This document shows, piece after piece, positions 32,927 through 41,392 of a stretch of 64,000 bases of DNA. Both the position numbers and the translations under genes were made by a program. Below the pieces are notes generated by a model, which searched no databases, had not been told where the DNA came from, and saw only the letters and a list, made by a program, of their open reading frames with translations. Numbering within the stretch: position 1 is the first letter of the stretch; every line of letters starts with the position of its first letter. Origin of the DNA: Flavobacterium flabelliforme (GTDB taxonomy: Bacteria; Bacteroidota; Bacteroidia; Flavobacteriales; Flavobacteriaceae); contig NZ_JAGFBU010000002.1 of NCBI RefSeq assembly GCF_017948675.1, forward strand, positions 434,001 to 498,000, given 5' to 3'.

Positions 32927-33526
32927 TTACAGATCAATTTTCTTTAATTCTACATAATTTCTATTCAACTTCTTTAATAAGATTCCGTAAATTAATTGAT
33001 AAAAAAGCCATACAACACCAATTATAAGTGCTATAAAAAACAGCATTAACAGGCATATGAAAATCATTTTTGCTCCATTGTTGTTGGCATATTCAATTTG
33101 AAACTCATTAAAAAACACCACTATTGACATAACAAATACAAGCAATATATTAAAAATAATATAATAGCGTACTGTTTTTCTGGTGTTTAAAATGCATTCC
33201 ATTAATTTTTTTGTATTCGAAGTAACGGATATAGAACGGTAATTTCTATAAAATAAATACATAAAAAATAGTGCCACTCCGTAGCTAAAATAATCTAAAA
33301 TACTAATTACTAGCTCCACAATTGTAGAATCGCTTATTTTTTCATTCGGCATTAAATAGCTCAGCGAATTCAAAACTATAAATTCTAAAATACTAATTAT
33401 AAAAATCCACTTCACAATGGAAGATGATTTTTTATGAATCATTTTGTAAATCTCAGTTTCCGATACTTGTACAAAAGAATTATCAATCTTTTGCCAATCT
33501 TTTTTTAGTAAATCCAGCTCTTTCAT
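32927..33526 (-). CDS. membrane protein, putative anti-sigma partner
   Basis: The 199-residue protein has a cytoplasmic N-terminus (MKELDLLKKDWQKIDNSFVQ) and four hydrophobic segments (IFIISILEFIVLNSLSYL; ISILDYFSYGVALFFMYL; YIIFNILLVFVMSIVVFF; and a last one ending VVWLFYQLIYGIL). Its ATG overlaps the stop of the upstream ECF sigma gene by 4 nt, so translation is coupled. I do not recognise a named family. By position it should control the sigma factor, but the multi-pass form differs from the usual single-TM anti-sigma factor. Confidence 0.75.
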   Translation of the reverse strand: MKELDLLKKDWQKIDNSFVQVSETEIYKMIHKKSSSIVKWIFIISILEFIVLNSLSYLMPNEKISDSTIVELVISILDYFSYGVALFFMYLFYRNYRSISVTSNTKKLMECILNTRKTVRYYIIFNILLVFVMSIVVFFNEFQIEYANNNGAKMIFICLLMLFFIALIIGVVWLFYQLIYGILLKKLNRNYVELKKIDL

Positions 33527-34026
33527 ATTCCTAATGGATTTAATATTTTTTTTAATTTCCCTTTTATCCTATTCATTTTTACGCGAGCATTTACTTCGCT
33601 TATCCCTAATGTTTCTGATATTTCATGATAATCTTTGTCTTCAAGATACATAAATATCAACGCTTTCTCAATGTCATTCAGTTGGTAAACCGCTTGGTAC
33701 ATTAGTTTTAATTGTTCTTCCTCCTCATAATCGTATTCTACATCATTCAGAAAATGTTGACGCCCTTCAAATTCTACTGTGTTTATAGAACGTTTGGTTT
33801 TTCTATACAAAGTGATCGCCGTATTCAGAGCGACTCGATATGCCCAAGTAGAAAACTTACTGTCGCCTCTAAACTTCGGAAATGCCTTCCACAACTGAAT
33901 CGTAATTTCTTGAAACAAATCCTTGTGAGCGTCGTCGTCGTTAGTATATAACCTACATATTTTGTGGATTATATTCTGATTTTCGCGCAACTGCTTTACA
34001 AAAGAATGTTCTAGATTATCACTCAT
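33523..34026 (-). CDS. ECF-family RNA polymerase sigma factor
   Basis: The 167-residue protein has sigma region 2 (HKDLFQEITIQLWKAFPKFRGDSKFSTWAYRVAL split across about residues 33-70) and region 4 (QLNDIEKALIFMYLEDKDYHEISETLGISEVNARVKM..., about 120-155). It is the second ECF gene of the window and belongs to a different subtype from the one at 5014, with the FRGDSKFSTW form of region 2. It is coupled to the membrane protein gene downstream. Confidence 0.93.
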   Translation of the reverse strand: MSDNLEHSFVKQLRENQNIIHKICRLYTNDDDAHKDLFQEITIQLWKAFPKFRGDSKFSTWAYRVALNTAITLYRKTKRSINTVEFEGRQHFLNDVEYDYEEEEQLKLMYQAVYQLNDIEKALIFMYLEDKDYHEISETLGISEVNARVKMNRIKGKLKKILNPLGI

Positions 34027-34412
34027 ACATACGTTAGTAATCCAATGATCGGTTTTGTTACAAAGGACAGTCTTTTTTTTAGGAGCACCAATTTTTTAAT
34101 ACTTAACAACGAGTTGTCCCGCTTTACGCTATATCCTCGCTGTTGCTGTTGCTCCGCACAACATCAGCAAGGGATGCCGCTACAATCGGGGCTAATTACA
34201 TCATTTTATTTTCATTACACGTTTTAATAAAAGTAAATTATTTAAAAAAAGTTCCTAATAATTAGTTTAAATCTGCAAGCAAAAATCGTTGATCTACAAT
34301 CAGAAATCTATTTTTTCTCAAGGCTAGACTCGCCTCACCTTCGGAGATAAATTAAAAAAGAGGATATTACTTCGTATATTAGCCACTCTTAATTTCAGCA
34401 TCCTCAATATAT
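34027..34412. other. 386-nt intergenic region between sigma gene and ndh
   Basis: The region separates two divergent genes. It contains the interspersed repeat element described at 34111-34198, and otherwise AT-rich DNA with no gene. The last 40 nt before 34413 should hold the promoter of the NADH dehydrogenase gene, but I see no clean consensus match. Confidence 0.5.
34111..34198 (+). repeat. interspersed repeat, copy 1
   Basis: Left end TGTCCCGCTTTACGCTATATC and right end GGGATGCCGCTACAATCGGG flank a centre rich in GTTGC units that can pair with itself (GCTGTTGCTGTT against AACATCAGC). The same two ends recur, in either direction, at 45979, 51134 and 55921. No open frame or transposase is linked to it. 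Confidence 0.7.
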
Positions 34413-35717
34413 ATGAATATCCCAAATTCAACTTTACCAAGAATAGTGATTATAGGTGGCGGTTTCGCCGGAATTGCATTAGCCAAAAAACTCAAAAATA
34501 AAAAAGTACAGGTTGTGCTGTTAGACAAACACAACTATCATAATTTTCAACCTTTGATGTATCAAGTCGCAACTGGCGGACTCGAAGCAGGTTCTATTGC
34601 CTATCCAATTAGGAAAGTAATTCAGGAATATGATGATTTTTATTTTAGACTCACTAATGTAGAAGAAATTGATACCAAAAACAAAAAAGTAATCGCTGAA
34701 ATTGGAGAATTAAGTTATGATTATCTGGTAATAGCAACGGGTTCTAAAACCAATTATTTTGGAAATAAAGAAATGGAACGCAATAGTATGGCGATGAAAA
34801 CCATACCGCAATCGCTTAATATTAGAAGTCTGATTTTAGAGAATTTCGAACAAGCAGTTCTAACTAAAGATGTAGCAGAGCAAAACAGCCTTATTAATTT
34901 TGTTCTTGTTGGTGGAGGACCAACAGGAGTAGAACTTTCTGGAGCTCTTGCTGAAATGAAAAAAGCGATTCTACAAAAAGATTATCCCGATCTTGATATT
35001 GCCAAAATGCAAATCAACTTGATTCAGAGCGGAGACCGAATCCTAAACACCATGAGTGAGAAATCCTCAGCTGCCGCAGAAAAGTTTTTAACGAATCTTG
35101 GTGTCAAAATTTGGAAAAATGTTCGTGTTACTAATTACGACGGTCGTACAATAACCACTAATTCTGATTTGATTTTTGATACCGCTACCGTAATATGGAC
35201 CGCAGGAGTGCAAGGAGCAATCGTTGCGGGATTAGACAGTAAATCATTGGTAGAAAAAGTAGAACGCATTCGAGTAAACGAATTCAATCAAGTGGTGGGT
35301 TACAGCGATATTTTTGCTTTGGGCGATATTGCTTCTATGGAGTCAGAAGCTTATCCGCAAGGACATCCTATGATGGCACAACCTGCTTTGCAACAAGGAA
35401 GATTATTGGGGGAAAACTTGCTTAAATTAATTCAAAACAAACCTATCAAAGCTTTCGAGTATAATGACAAAGGCTCCATGGCAACAATTGGTAGAAATAA
35501 AGCCGTGGTCGATTTGCCTCATTATCATTTTAGTGGTGTATTTGCTTGGTTTGTTTGGATGTTTGTTCACTTATTTTCACTTATCGGATTCAAAAATAAA
35601 GCCGTGGTTTTCCTAAATTGGGTTTACAATTACATCCGTTTTGATCGTGAAGGCCGATTGATTATTAGACCTTATAAAAAGAAAAGTTTTACGACTTTTA
35701 TTAGCGACGAGATATAA
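34413..35717 (+). CDS. type II NADH dehydrogenase-like FAD oxidoreductase
   Basis: The 434-residue flavoprotein has an FAD site IVIIGGGFAGIALAKKL at residues 10-26 and the NAD(H) site FVLVGGGPTGVELSGALAEM near 160. VIWTAGVQGAIV is near 255, ALGDIASME near 295, and MMAQPALQQGRLLGENL follows. A C-terminal hydrophobic/amphipathic stretch (GVFAWFVWMFVHLFSLIGF) is the membrane anchor usual in NDH-2. It would pass electrons from NADH to quinone without proton pumping. Single gene. Confidence 0.92.
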   Translation: MNIPNSTLPRIVIIGGGFAGIALAKKLKNKKVQVVLLDKHNYHNFQPLMYQVATGGLEAGSIAYPIRKVIQEYDDFYFRLTNVEEIDTKNKKVIAEIGELSYDYLVIATGSKTNYFGNKEMERNSMAMKTIPQSLNIRSLILENFEQAVLTKDVAEQNSLINFVLVGGGPTGVELSGALAEMKKAILQKDYPDLDIAKMQINLIQSGDRILNTMSEKSSAAAEKFLTNLGVKIWKNVRVTNYDGRTITTNSDLIFDTATVIWTAGVQGAIVAGLDSKSLVEKVERIRVNEFNQVVGYSDIFALGDIASMESEAYPQGHPMMAQPALQQGRLLGENLLKLIQNKPIKAFEYNDKGSMATIGRNKAVVDLPHYHFSGVFAWFVWMFVHLFSLIGFKNKAVVFLNWVYNYIRFDREGRLIIRPYKKKSFTTFISDEI

Positions 35718-35815
35718 AGGGTTTAATTTCAAAAATCAATTTCAAAAGTAGATAACAATTTCAAAAGTCAATATCAGTAGCAAAAATCAAGTTCAAAATT
35801 AAATTTTACTTATTA
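35718..35815. repeat. degenerate 'TTTCAAAAGTCAA' direct repeats
   Basis: Five to six imperfect copies of a unit close to AATTTCAAAAGTCAA follow the NADH dehydrogenase gene. The rplT leader has related units. It looks like low-complexity repeat growth. Confidence 0.5.
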
Positions 35816-35946
35816 TTTAAAATAGTCTATAGCTTTATTTTGTCATACTGACGAAGAAAGTATCTCAGCGATGCTGATTACATGATGGTATCATAAATTG
35901 TTTTTTCTTTTTCTAAGTTAGAATTATACAATAAATTTATTCCAGT

Positions 35947-35988
35947 TTCGGCTCCTCTCTCCTTCGGAGAGGGGTTGGGGGAGAGGAT
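35947..35988. repeat. C/G-rich palindromic repeat, second copy
   Basis: CTCTCTCCTTCGGAGAGGGG then TTGGGGGAGAGG forms a strong hairpin. Read on the minus strand it matches the left block of the 30107-30202 element including the GGAGCCGA end. It ends next to the DUF3810 stop and may also act as a terminator for that gene. Confidence 0.7.
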
Positions 35989-35989
35989 T

Positions 35990-37051
35990 TCAAAACTCTC
36001 TTTCCTTATAATAATTGACCATCAAATTCACGAATTTGCTATAACTCTCTAAACCGTCTTGTTGCTGATTCGCTTTTAGAAATTGATCATAAAAAGCATG
36101 AAAACCTTCATCAATAATGGTGTCATACTGTTTCCAGAAAAGTTCACTTTCTTTATAATTTTTCAAAATTCCGGGGTGAACTGTTTTTAATAATTCATCA
36201 TAAACTTTTTCATCTCTTGCGTACCAATTTCCCAAACAATAACGCAAAGCATTACTATAGCCAGAATACTGAATATAATAATCTTCATTATTTACACAAG
36301 ATAGAAAACCGATAAAATTACATTCGCTTTCGCTGGCAAAACCCATTTGGTGCGCCATTTCATGATTAGTTGTCATCGGAAAACTATACATCGGACCAAG
36401 ATAATTTACTTGCGCCTCATTGGTAAACGGATTCAAGTATCCACCAAAACCCATATAAGTTAGTGGTAAGCTGAATAATGATTTTTTGATGCTTGGATTT
36501 TTATAGTCAAAGAATGCATATTGATTTGAAAGCATTTTATATCCATTCAAACTCATTTTAAAAACCTGTTCTTGAGAATAAGGAACTACGACTTTCAAAC
36601 TATCATTTTTAGTAATCAGATTATGGACAGCATTTGTTTTAGCAATAATTTTTTTGGTGAAAGCCAAAAGATCGGCATCAGAATAATCACGCTCAATTGA
36701 CATTTTTTCAAAGAGAGGTTGGCGGTAATAATTAAAACCCCAAAGCATATGAAAGCAAAAATAAAAAATAGACAGAAAACTTAAAACTGCCAAAATATTA
36801 TTTTTCCAATCTAATTTCCACGTTTTTCTTTTTGCAAATAGCCATTTTATTCCTAGAATAATAAGTACAAAATAAAGGATATCACCAATAGAAAAGGGAA
36901 TGATGCCTAAAACAATTCGTTCAATTTTAGAAATAATAGGGTAGATTCCGTTACTATAATAATGTTCTACAACTTCAGGAAAATAGGGAATGATTTTCAA
37001 GAGTACTATTTGCAACAGTAAAAAGAAAGGAAGAATGTATTTGCGTTTCAC
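35990..37051 (-). CDS. DUF3810 domain-containing membrane protein (zincin-like)
   Basis: The 353-residue protein has three N-terminal TM segments (YILPFFLLLQIVLLKIIPYF; GIIPFSIGDILYFVLIILGI; ILAVLSFLSIFYFCFHMLWG). The soluble domain that follows carries TNHEMAHQMGFASESECNF, an HExxH zinc site with a downstream Glu as in gluzincin-like peptidases. This is the DUF3810 pattern. I infer a membrane-anchored metalloprotease facing the periplasm. Substrate unknown. Single gene. Confidence 0.85.
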   Translation of the reverse strand: MKRKYILPFFLLLQIVLLKIIPYFPEVVEHYYSNGIYPIISKIERIVLGIIPFSIGDILYFVLIILGIKWLFAKRKTWKLDWKNNILAVLSFLSIFYFCFHMLWGFNYYRQPLFEKMSIERDYSDADLLAFTKKIIAKTNAVHNLITKNDSLKVVVPYSQEQVFKMSLNGYKMLSNQYAFFDYKNPSIKKSLFSLPLTYMGFGGYLNPFTNEAQVNYLGPMYSFPMTTNHEMAHQMGFASESECNFIGFLSCVNNEDYYIQYSGYSNALRYCLGNWYARDEKVYDELLKTVHPGILKNYKESELFWKQYDTIIDEGFHAFYDQFLKANQQQDGLESYSKFVNLMVNYYKEREF

Positions 37052-37160
37052 AGTATGTTTTTCTAAATGTAAATATAATTACAATATCAATTAGTACTGA
37101 AAAAGAATTTAAACTTTGTAACTTTGGAATCTTAAATTGTAAAACCTGAAACTAAAATAA

Positions 37161-38624
37161 ATGAGTCAAGAAATAAGAAATCTAGAGCCAAAAGCACTTT
37201 GGAATAAATTTGCTGATTTGAATGCTGTTCCTCGCCCTTCTAAAAAAGAAGATCGCGTAATTGAATTCATGAAGAAATTCGGCGAAAGCCTTGGATTGGA
37301 AACTTTTGAAGATGAAATCCGTAACGTAATTATTCGTAAACCGGCTACGGCAGGAATGGAAAACCGAAAAGCAATTGTGCTTCAAGGACATTTAGACATG
37401 GTGCATCAAAAAAATAACGATACCGTTTTTGATTTTGACACGCAAGGAATCGATATGTATGTTGATGGGGATTGGGTTCGTGCAAGAGGAACTACTCTTG
37501 GTGCCGATAATGGTCTTGGAGTTGCGGCTATCATGGCAATTTTAGAAAGTACCGATATTCCGCATCCTGCTATCGAAGCTTTGTTTACTATTGATGAAGA
37601 AACAGGAATGACTGGAGCTTTAAATCTTAAAGGAGGTGTTTTACAAGGTCAGATTTTGTTGAACATGGATACTGAAGAAGATGATGAAATTGATATTGGT
37701 TGTGCTGGAGGAATTGATGTAACTGCAACTGCAGAATATGATGAAGAGGAAACTCCTGAAGGTTCAGTAGGATATACCATTACGGTTAAAGGTTTGAAAG
37801 GGGGACATTCAGGAATGGATATCCACAAAGGTTTGGGGAATGCTAACAAAATCATGAACCGTTTGTTATTTGATGGTTTTGATAATTTTGGATTGCAAAT
37901 TTCGGAGATAATTGGAGGTAGTTTGCGTAATGCAATTCCGCGTGAAAGTACTGCTAAAGTTAGTATTGCGGGAGTTTATGATGAAGCATTTGTTTTTGAT
38001 ATGCAACAAATTGTAAACGAAATAAAAACAGAATTCAAAACTACAGAACCTGATTTAGAAGTTGTTTTTGAAAAAATGGATGTTGCTCCTGCTAAAGTAA
38101 TGCCGTCTATTGCACAGTTTTATTTTGTAAGATCGATGTACACCGCTCATAATGGCGTTTACAGAATGAGTGCCGATTTTGATAATCTGGTAGAAACATC
38201 AAATAATATAGCAAAAGTAGTTTTAGGCGATGGACAACTTTCTGTACAATGTCTAACACGTTCTTCTGTTGAAACCTCTAAATTCGATTTGGCTAACGCT
38301 TTGCGTTCTGCATTTGAATTGATGGGTTGCGAAGTAGAGTTTTCAGGTTCATATCCTGGATGGACTCCTAATTCAGAATCAGAAATATTAGATGTTTTGG
38401 TTGGAATCTATGAAAAACAAAATAACGAAAAACCTCAGGTGGTAGCTTGTCACGCCGGTTTAGAATGTGGAATCCTTGGAACTAATTATCCAGAAATGGA
38501 TATGATTTCTTTTGGTCCAACTATTCACGGTGCGCATTCACCAGACGAAAGAGCTAGTATTACCTCTTCTCAGAAATTCTGGAAATTTGTTTTAGAAATT
38601 TTAGCTAATATTCCAGTAAAATAA
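37161..38624 (+). CDS. pepD: aminoacyl-histidine dipeptidase (PepD, M20 family)
   Basis: The 487-residue enzyme starts MSQEIRNLEPKALWNKFADL. It has the M20 metal site LQGHLDMVHQK, GTTLGADNGLGVAAIMAIL, the catalytic/metal Glu pair in TIDEETGMTGA, MDTEEDDEIDIGCAGG, KGGHSGMDIHKG and the final metal His in GPTIHGAHSPDERA. It hydrolyses dipeptides such as carnosine-like Xaa-His in the cytoplasm with zinc. Single gene with a TAACTTTG -7 element at 37119-37126. Confidence 0.95.
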   Translation: MSQEIRNLEPKALWNKFADLNAVPRPSKKEDRVIEFMKKFGESLGLETFEDEIRNVIIRKPATAGMENRKAIVLQGHLDMVHQKNNDTVFDFDTQGIDMYVDGDWVRARGTTLGADNGLGVAAIMAILESTDIPHPAIEALFTIDEETGMTGALNLKGGVLQGQILLNMDTEEDDEIDIGCAGGIDVTATAEYDEEETPEGSVGYTITVKGLKGGHSGMDIHKGLGNANKIMNRLLFDGFDNFGLQISEIIGGSLRNAIPRESTAKVSIAGVYDEAFVFDMQQIVNEIKTEFKTTEPDLEVVFEKMDVAPAKVMPSIAQFYFVRSMYTAHNGVYRMSADFDNLVETSNNIAKVVLGDGQLSVQCLTRSSVETSKFDLANALRSAFELMGCEVEFSGSYPGWTPNSESEILDVLVGIYEKQNNEKPQVVACHAGLECGILGTNYPEMDMISFGPTIHGAHSPDERASITSSQKFWKFVLEILANIPVK

Positions 38625-38636
38625 TTTTTTAAGTAT

Positions 38637-38686
38637 AAAAAAAAGCATAATTAATTTCCCTTTTGGATTTTAATTATGCTTTTTTA
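38637..38686. terminator. terminator between pepD and the Kef operon
   Basis: AAAAAAGCATAATTAA and TTAATTATGCTTTTTT form a long stem between convergent genes and work in both directions. Confidence 0.85.
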
Positions 38687-38731
38687 TTTAATTTCATTTT
38701 AAAATTTAAAAAAATAAGCGAAACTTTCATG

Positions 38732-40621
38732 TTATTCGTTATTGTCGGCTAAGTTATTTTTTAGATGCTCGCTATCCCAACTGTGGTTTGTTGCGGCAAC
38801 TTGCGAATAAATATCAGTCTTAAGAAGTTGTTCTTGTAAATCTACTTCCTCTTTCATTGTAATCATATAGGCCATTTTATCGTGCCTTTTTTCAGCTAAT
38901 TTTTTAGTTGTAATTTCGTCGTATTTTATAAATTGTTGTCCTTGTCTTGTGGCTGAATATTTGCGATGTCCTAATGCAACTAACGCATCAACACCCATAT
39001 TTACCGCACTGTATAACGTTTCTCTATAAATATGTTTAACTTGATGATCAATGAGTTCATAGGCATCATTTCGGTTTCGAGCACGTGTTAGGATTTTTAA
39101 ATTTGGAAAATGCTTTTTTAAGGTTTCAATCACTTGCAAATTGACCGTTGGATTATCAATTGCAGCTATAAAAAGTTTTGCATTTTCACAACCCGCTGCT
39201 TTTAATAATTCCAATCGTGTGGCGTCACCATAATAGACTTTAAACCCCATTTTTCTTAATAAATCAATACGCTCCGAATCGTAATCTAGAATGGTTAGTT
39301 TTACCTTATTGGCTTTTAACAACCGTCCTACAGTACTTCCAAAATGACCAAAACCTGCAATGATAACGGGAGTAGGTTCATCTATATAATCATTTTCTTT
39401 TTTTGGTCCAGTAGCTCTTTCTCTATTTCTGGTAAATGGATAAATGAGTTTTTCATTTATTAACAACAAAAAAGGAGTCGCTACCATGCTCATGGCAATG
39501 ACAGCCATTACTTGATTGGCTAGAATAGTTGGAATGATATTCAATTGCATACAGAAGCTCATGATCACAAAACCAAATTCTCCCGCTTGACTCAATCCAA
39601 AAGCAAAGAGAAAATTTTGATCTGTCTTTTTTTTATTAAATCTACTAATAAAGAATAAAACAGTAAATTTTACCAATGTTAAAATGGCTCCAAAAACAAA
39701 AATAAAAATAGGATCGTTGAGAATTAATTGAAAGTTTATGGAAGCGCCAACTCCCAAGAAGAAAAGCCCCAAAAGTAATCCTTTAAAAGGAGCAATATCA
39801 CCTTCTAATTCATGTCTAAATTCTGAGTTTGCCAATACGACTCCTGCCATAAAAGCACCAAGTGCAGGACTTAGGCCTACTAATTGCATGGAATACGAAA
39901 CACCAACTACCAATAATAAAGCAGAGGCAGTAAATAATTCCTGTAATCTAGTTTTTGCAATAATGTGTAATATAGGAACAAGAACATAACGGCCAGCAAA
40001 ATAAATAGTAGATATGATTCCCAATACAATTACCGTTTGTAACCAACTAGGAAAACCCGCAATCAATGATTGGGGTCCGTCATTGGTTACATCAATATTA
40101 ACTGTTGATAAAAGTGGTAAAAAAGCTAGGATAGGGATTACGGCAATATCTTGAAATAGTAAAACTGCAAATGAGGATCTTCCTAATGAGGTGTTTAATA
40201 ATCCCTTTTCTTTTAAGGTTTGCAATACAATTGCAGTCGAGGATAGTGTTAATGCCAGTGAAATAGCCAATCCTGTTTTCCAATTCCAATCCATAAAAAA
40301 GAGGAATCCCAAGAATAAAATTAGTGTTGTACCTGCTAATTGTGCAGAACCTATACCGAGAATGAATTTTCGCATTTTCCAAAACTTCCGAGGCTCTAGT
40401 TCTAGACCAATCAAAAATAACATCATTACCACCCCAAATTCAGCAAAGTGCATAATATCTTGACCTTCTTGACCAATAAATCCAAGTACGTAAGGACCAA
40501 TTACTATTCCCGCTAATAAATATCCTAAAATAGAACTTAAGCCTAATTTTTTTGCAATAGGTACACAAATTACGGCTGCTGCTAAATAGATGATTGCTTG
40601 TAATAAAAAATCAGTTTCCAT
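38732..40621 (-). CDS. CPA2 family monovalent cation/H+ antiporter with TrkA-N domain (KefC-like)
   Basis: The 629-residue protein has about twelve TM segments in the first 390 residues (GYLLAGIVIGPYVLGFIG; LTLSSTAIVLQTLKEKGLL; SPALGAFMAGVVLANSEF) and then a cytoplasmic RCK/TrkA-N domain. That domain has an NAD-binding site PVIIAGFGHFGSTVGRLLKA and DYDSERIDLLRKMGF. This is the KefB/KefC layout: K+ efflux or K+/H+ exchange gated by the RCK domain. It follows the quinone-reductase-like gene by 1 nt, as KefC follows KefF. Glutathione control is not evident from sequence. Confidence 0.92.
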   Translation of the reverse strand: METDFLLQAIIYLAAAVICVPIAKKLGLSSILGYLLAGIVIGPYVLGFIGQEGQDIMHFAEFGVVMMLFLIGLELEPRKFWKMRKFILGIGSAQLAGTTLILFLGFLFFMDWNWKTGLAISLALTLSSTAIVLQTLKEKGLLNTSLGRSSFAVLLFQDIAVIPILAFLPLLSTVNIDVTNDGPQSLIAGFPSWLQTVIVLGIISTIYFAGRYVLVPILHIIAKTRLQELFTASALLLVVGVSYSMQLVGLSPALGAFMAGVVLANSEFRHELEGDIAPFKGLLLGLFFLGVGASINFQLILNDPIFIFVFGAILTLVKFTVLFFISRFNKKKTDQNFLFAFGLSQAGEFGFVIMSFCMQLNIIPTILANQVMAVIAMSMVATPFLLLINEKLIYPFTRNRERATGPKKENDYIDEPTPVIIAGFGHFGSTVGRLLKANKVKLTILDYDSERIDLLRKMGFKVYYGDATRLELLKAAGCENAKLFIAAIDNPTVNLQVIETLKKHFPNLKILTRARNRNDAYELIDHQVKHIYRETLYSAVNMGVDALVALGHRKYSATRQGQQFIKYDEITTKKLAEKRHDKMAYMITMKEEVDLQEQLLKTDIYSQVAATNHSWDSEHLKNNLADNNE

Positions 40622-40622
40622 A

Positions 40623-41228
40623 TTAAACTTGTATTGTTGCGAACCACTCGTTTAAATAATGGTATTGCAAAATTCCCTCAGAATCTATAATATTGTTTTC
40701 TAGATAATCTAAAAAATAGCCATAAACTATGCCGTTTTTAGAATAATCCTCTTGTGTCATATTGTGAGTTCCATGTACGACAAAAGGAGGTAAATATAGC
40801 ATGTTACACACTTTTGCCGTCTGATTAAATGGTTCTAATAGTTCTAAAATACTATAACGATGACTACCTGTTTCGCAATAATTTTCTTTATCTCCGCCGG
40901 TAGTAATGACTTGAAAAATAATTTTATCCTGCAAGGCTTTCCCTTTTTTTCCATAAGCCCAATTGTATTCTAAAACCATGTCAATCCACTGCTTCATTAG
41001 TGGCGGGCAACTGTACCAATACATGGGATGATGCCATATAATGATGTCATGCTCACTTAACAATGCTTGTTCGCGTTTTACATCAATATCAAAATCGGGA
41101 TATTCCTCATATAAATCATGAAAAGTGATGTTTTCTGAATTGGGAATATTTTCTACCAACGCTTTATTCGCATGAGATTTTTCGAATAAGGGATGGGAAA
41201 ACAAGATTAATATTTTATTTTTTGGCAT
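40623..41228 (-). CDS. NAD(P)H quinone oxidoreductase, KefF/KefG-like
   Basis: The 201-residue flavodoxin-fold protein has the features of the KefF/KefG/MdaB group: KILILFSHPLFEKSHANKALV for FMN phosphate, IIWHHPMYWYSCPPLMKQWIDMVLE and the Ala-Tyr-Gly patch WAYGKKGKAL. E. coli KefF and KefG are needed for full activity of KefC and KefB. This gene lies 1 nt before the KefC-like antiporter on the same strand, so it is very likely the ancillary subunit. Confidence 0.9.
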   Translation of the reverse strand: MPKNKILILFSHPLFEKSHANKALVENIPNSENITFHDLYEEYPDFDIDVKREQALLSEHDIIIWHHPMYWYSCPPLMKQWIDMVLEYNWAYGKKGKALQDKIIFQVITTGGDKENYCETGSHRYSILELLEPFNQTAKVCNMLYLPPFVVHGTHNMTQEDYSKNGIVYGYFLDYLENNIIDSEGILQYHYLNEWFATIQV

Positions 41229-41336
41229 AAAGTCCTTTAGGATTAAGTCTATTTAGTTGATTTATAGTCGTTTTGTTTGTTTTATGAGATGGAAAGATAT
41301 AAAATATTGATTAATTCTAATCTTTATTGAAAAGTA

Positions 41337-41371
41337 AATCCTGTCAGACAAAAAGATAGGGTGACAGGATT
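41337..41371 (-). terminator. possible terminator of the second antiporter gene
   Basis: AATCCTGTCA (41337-41346) pairs with TGACAGGATT (41362-41371). The minus strand then reads TTACTTTTC, a weak T stretch. Downstream of the gene that ends at 41393. Confidence 0.55.
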
Positions 41372-41392
41372 CATTAAAAGGAGATAAAACTA

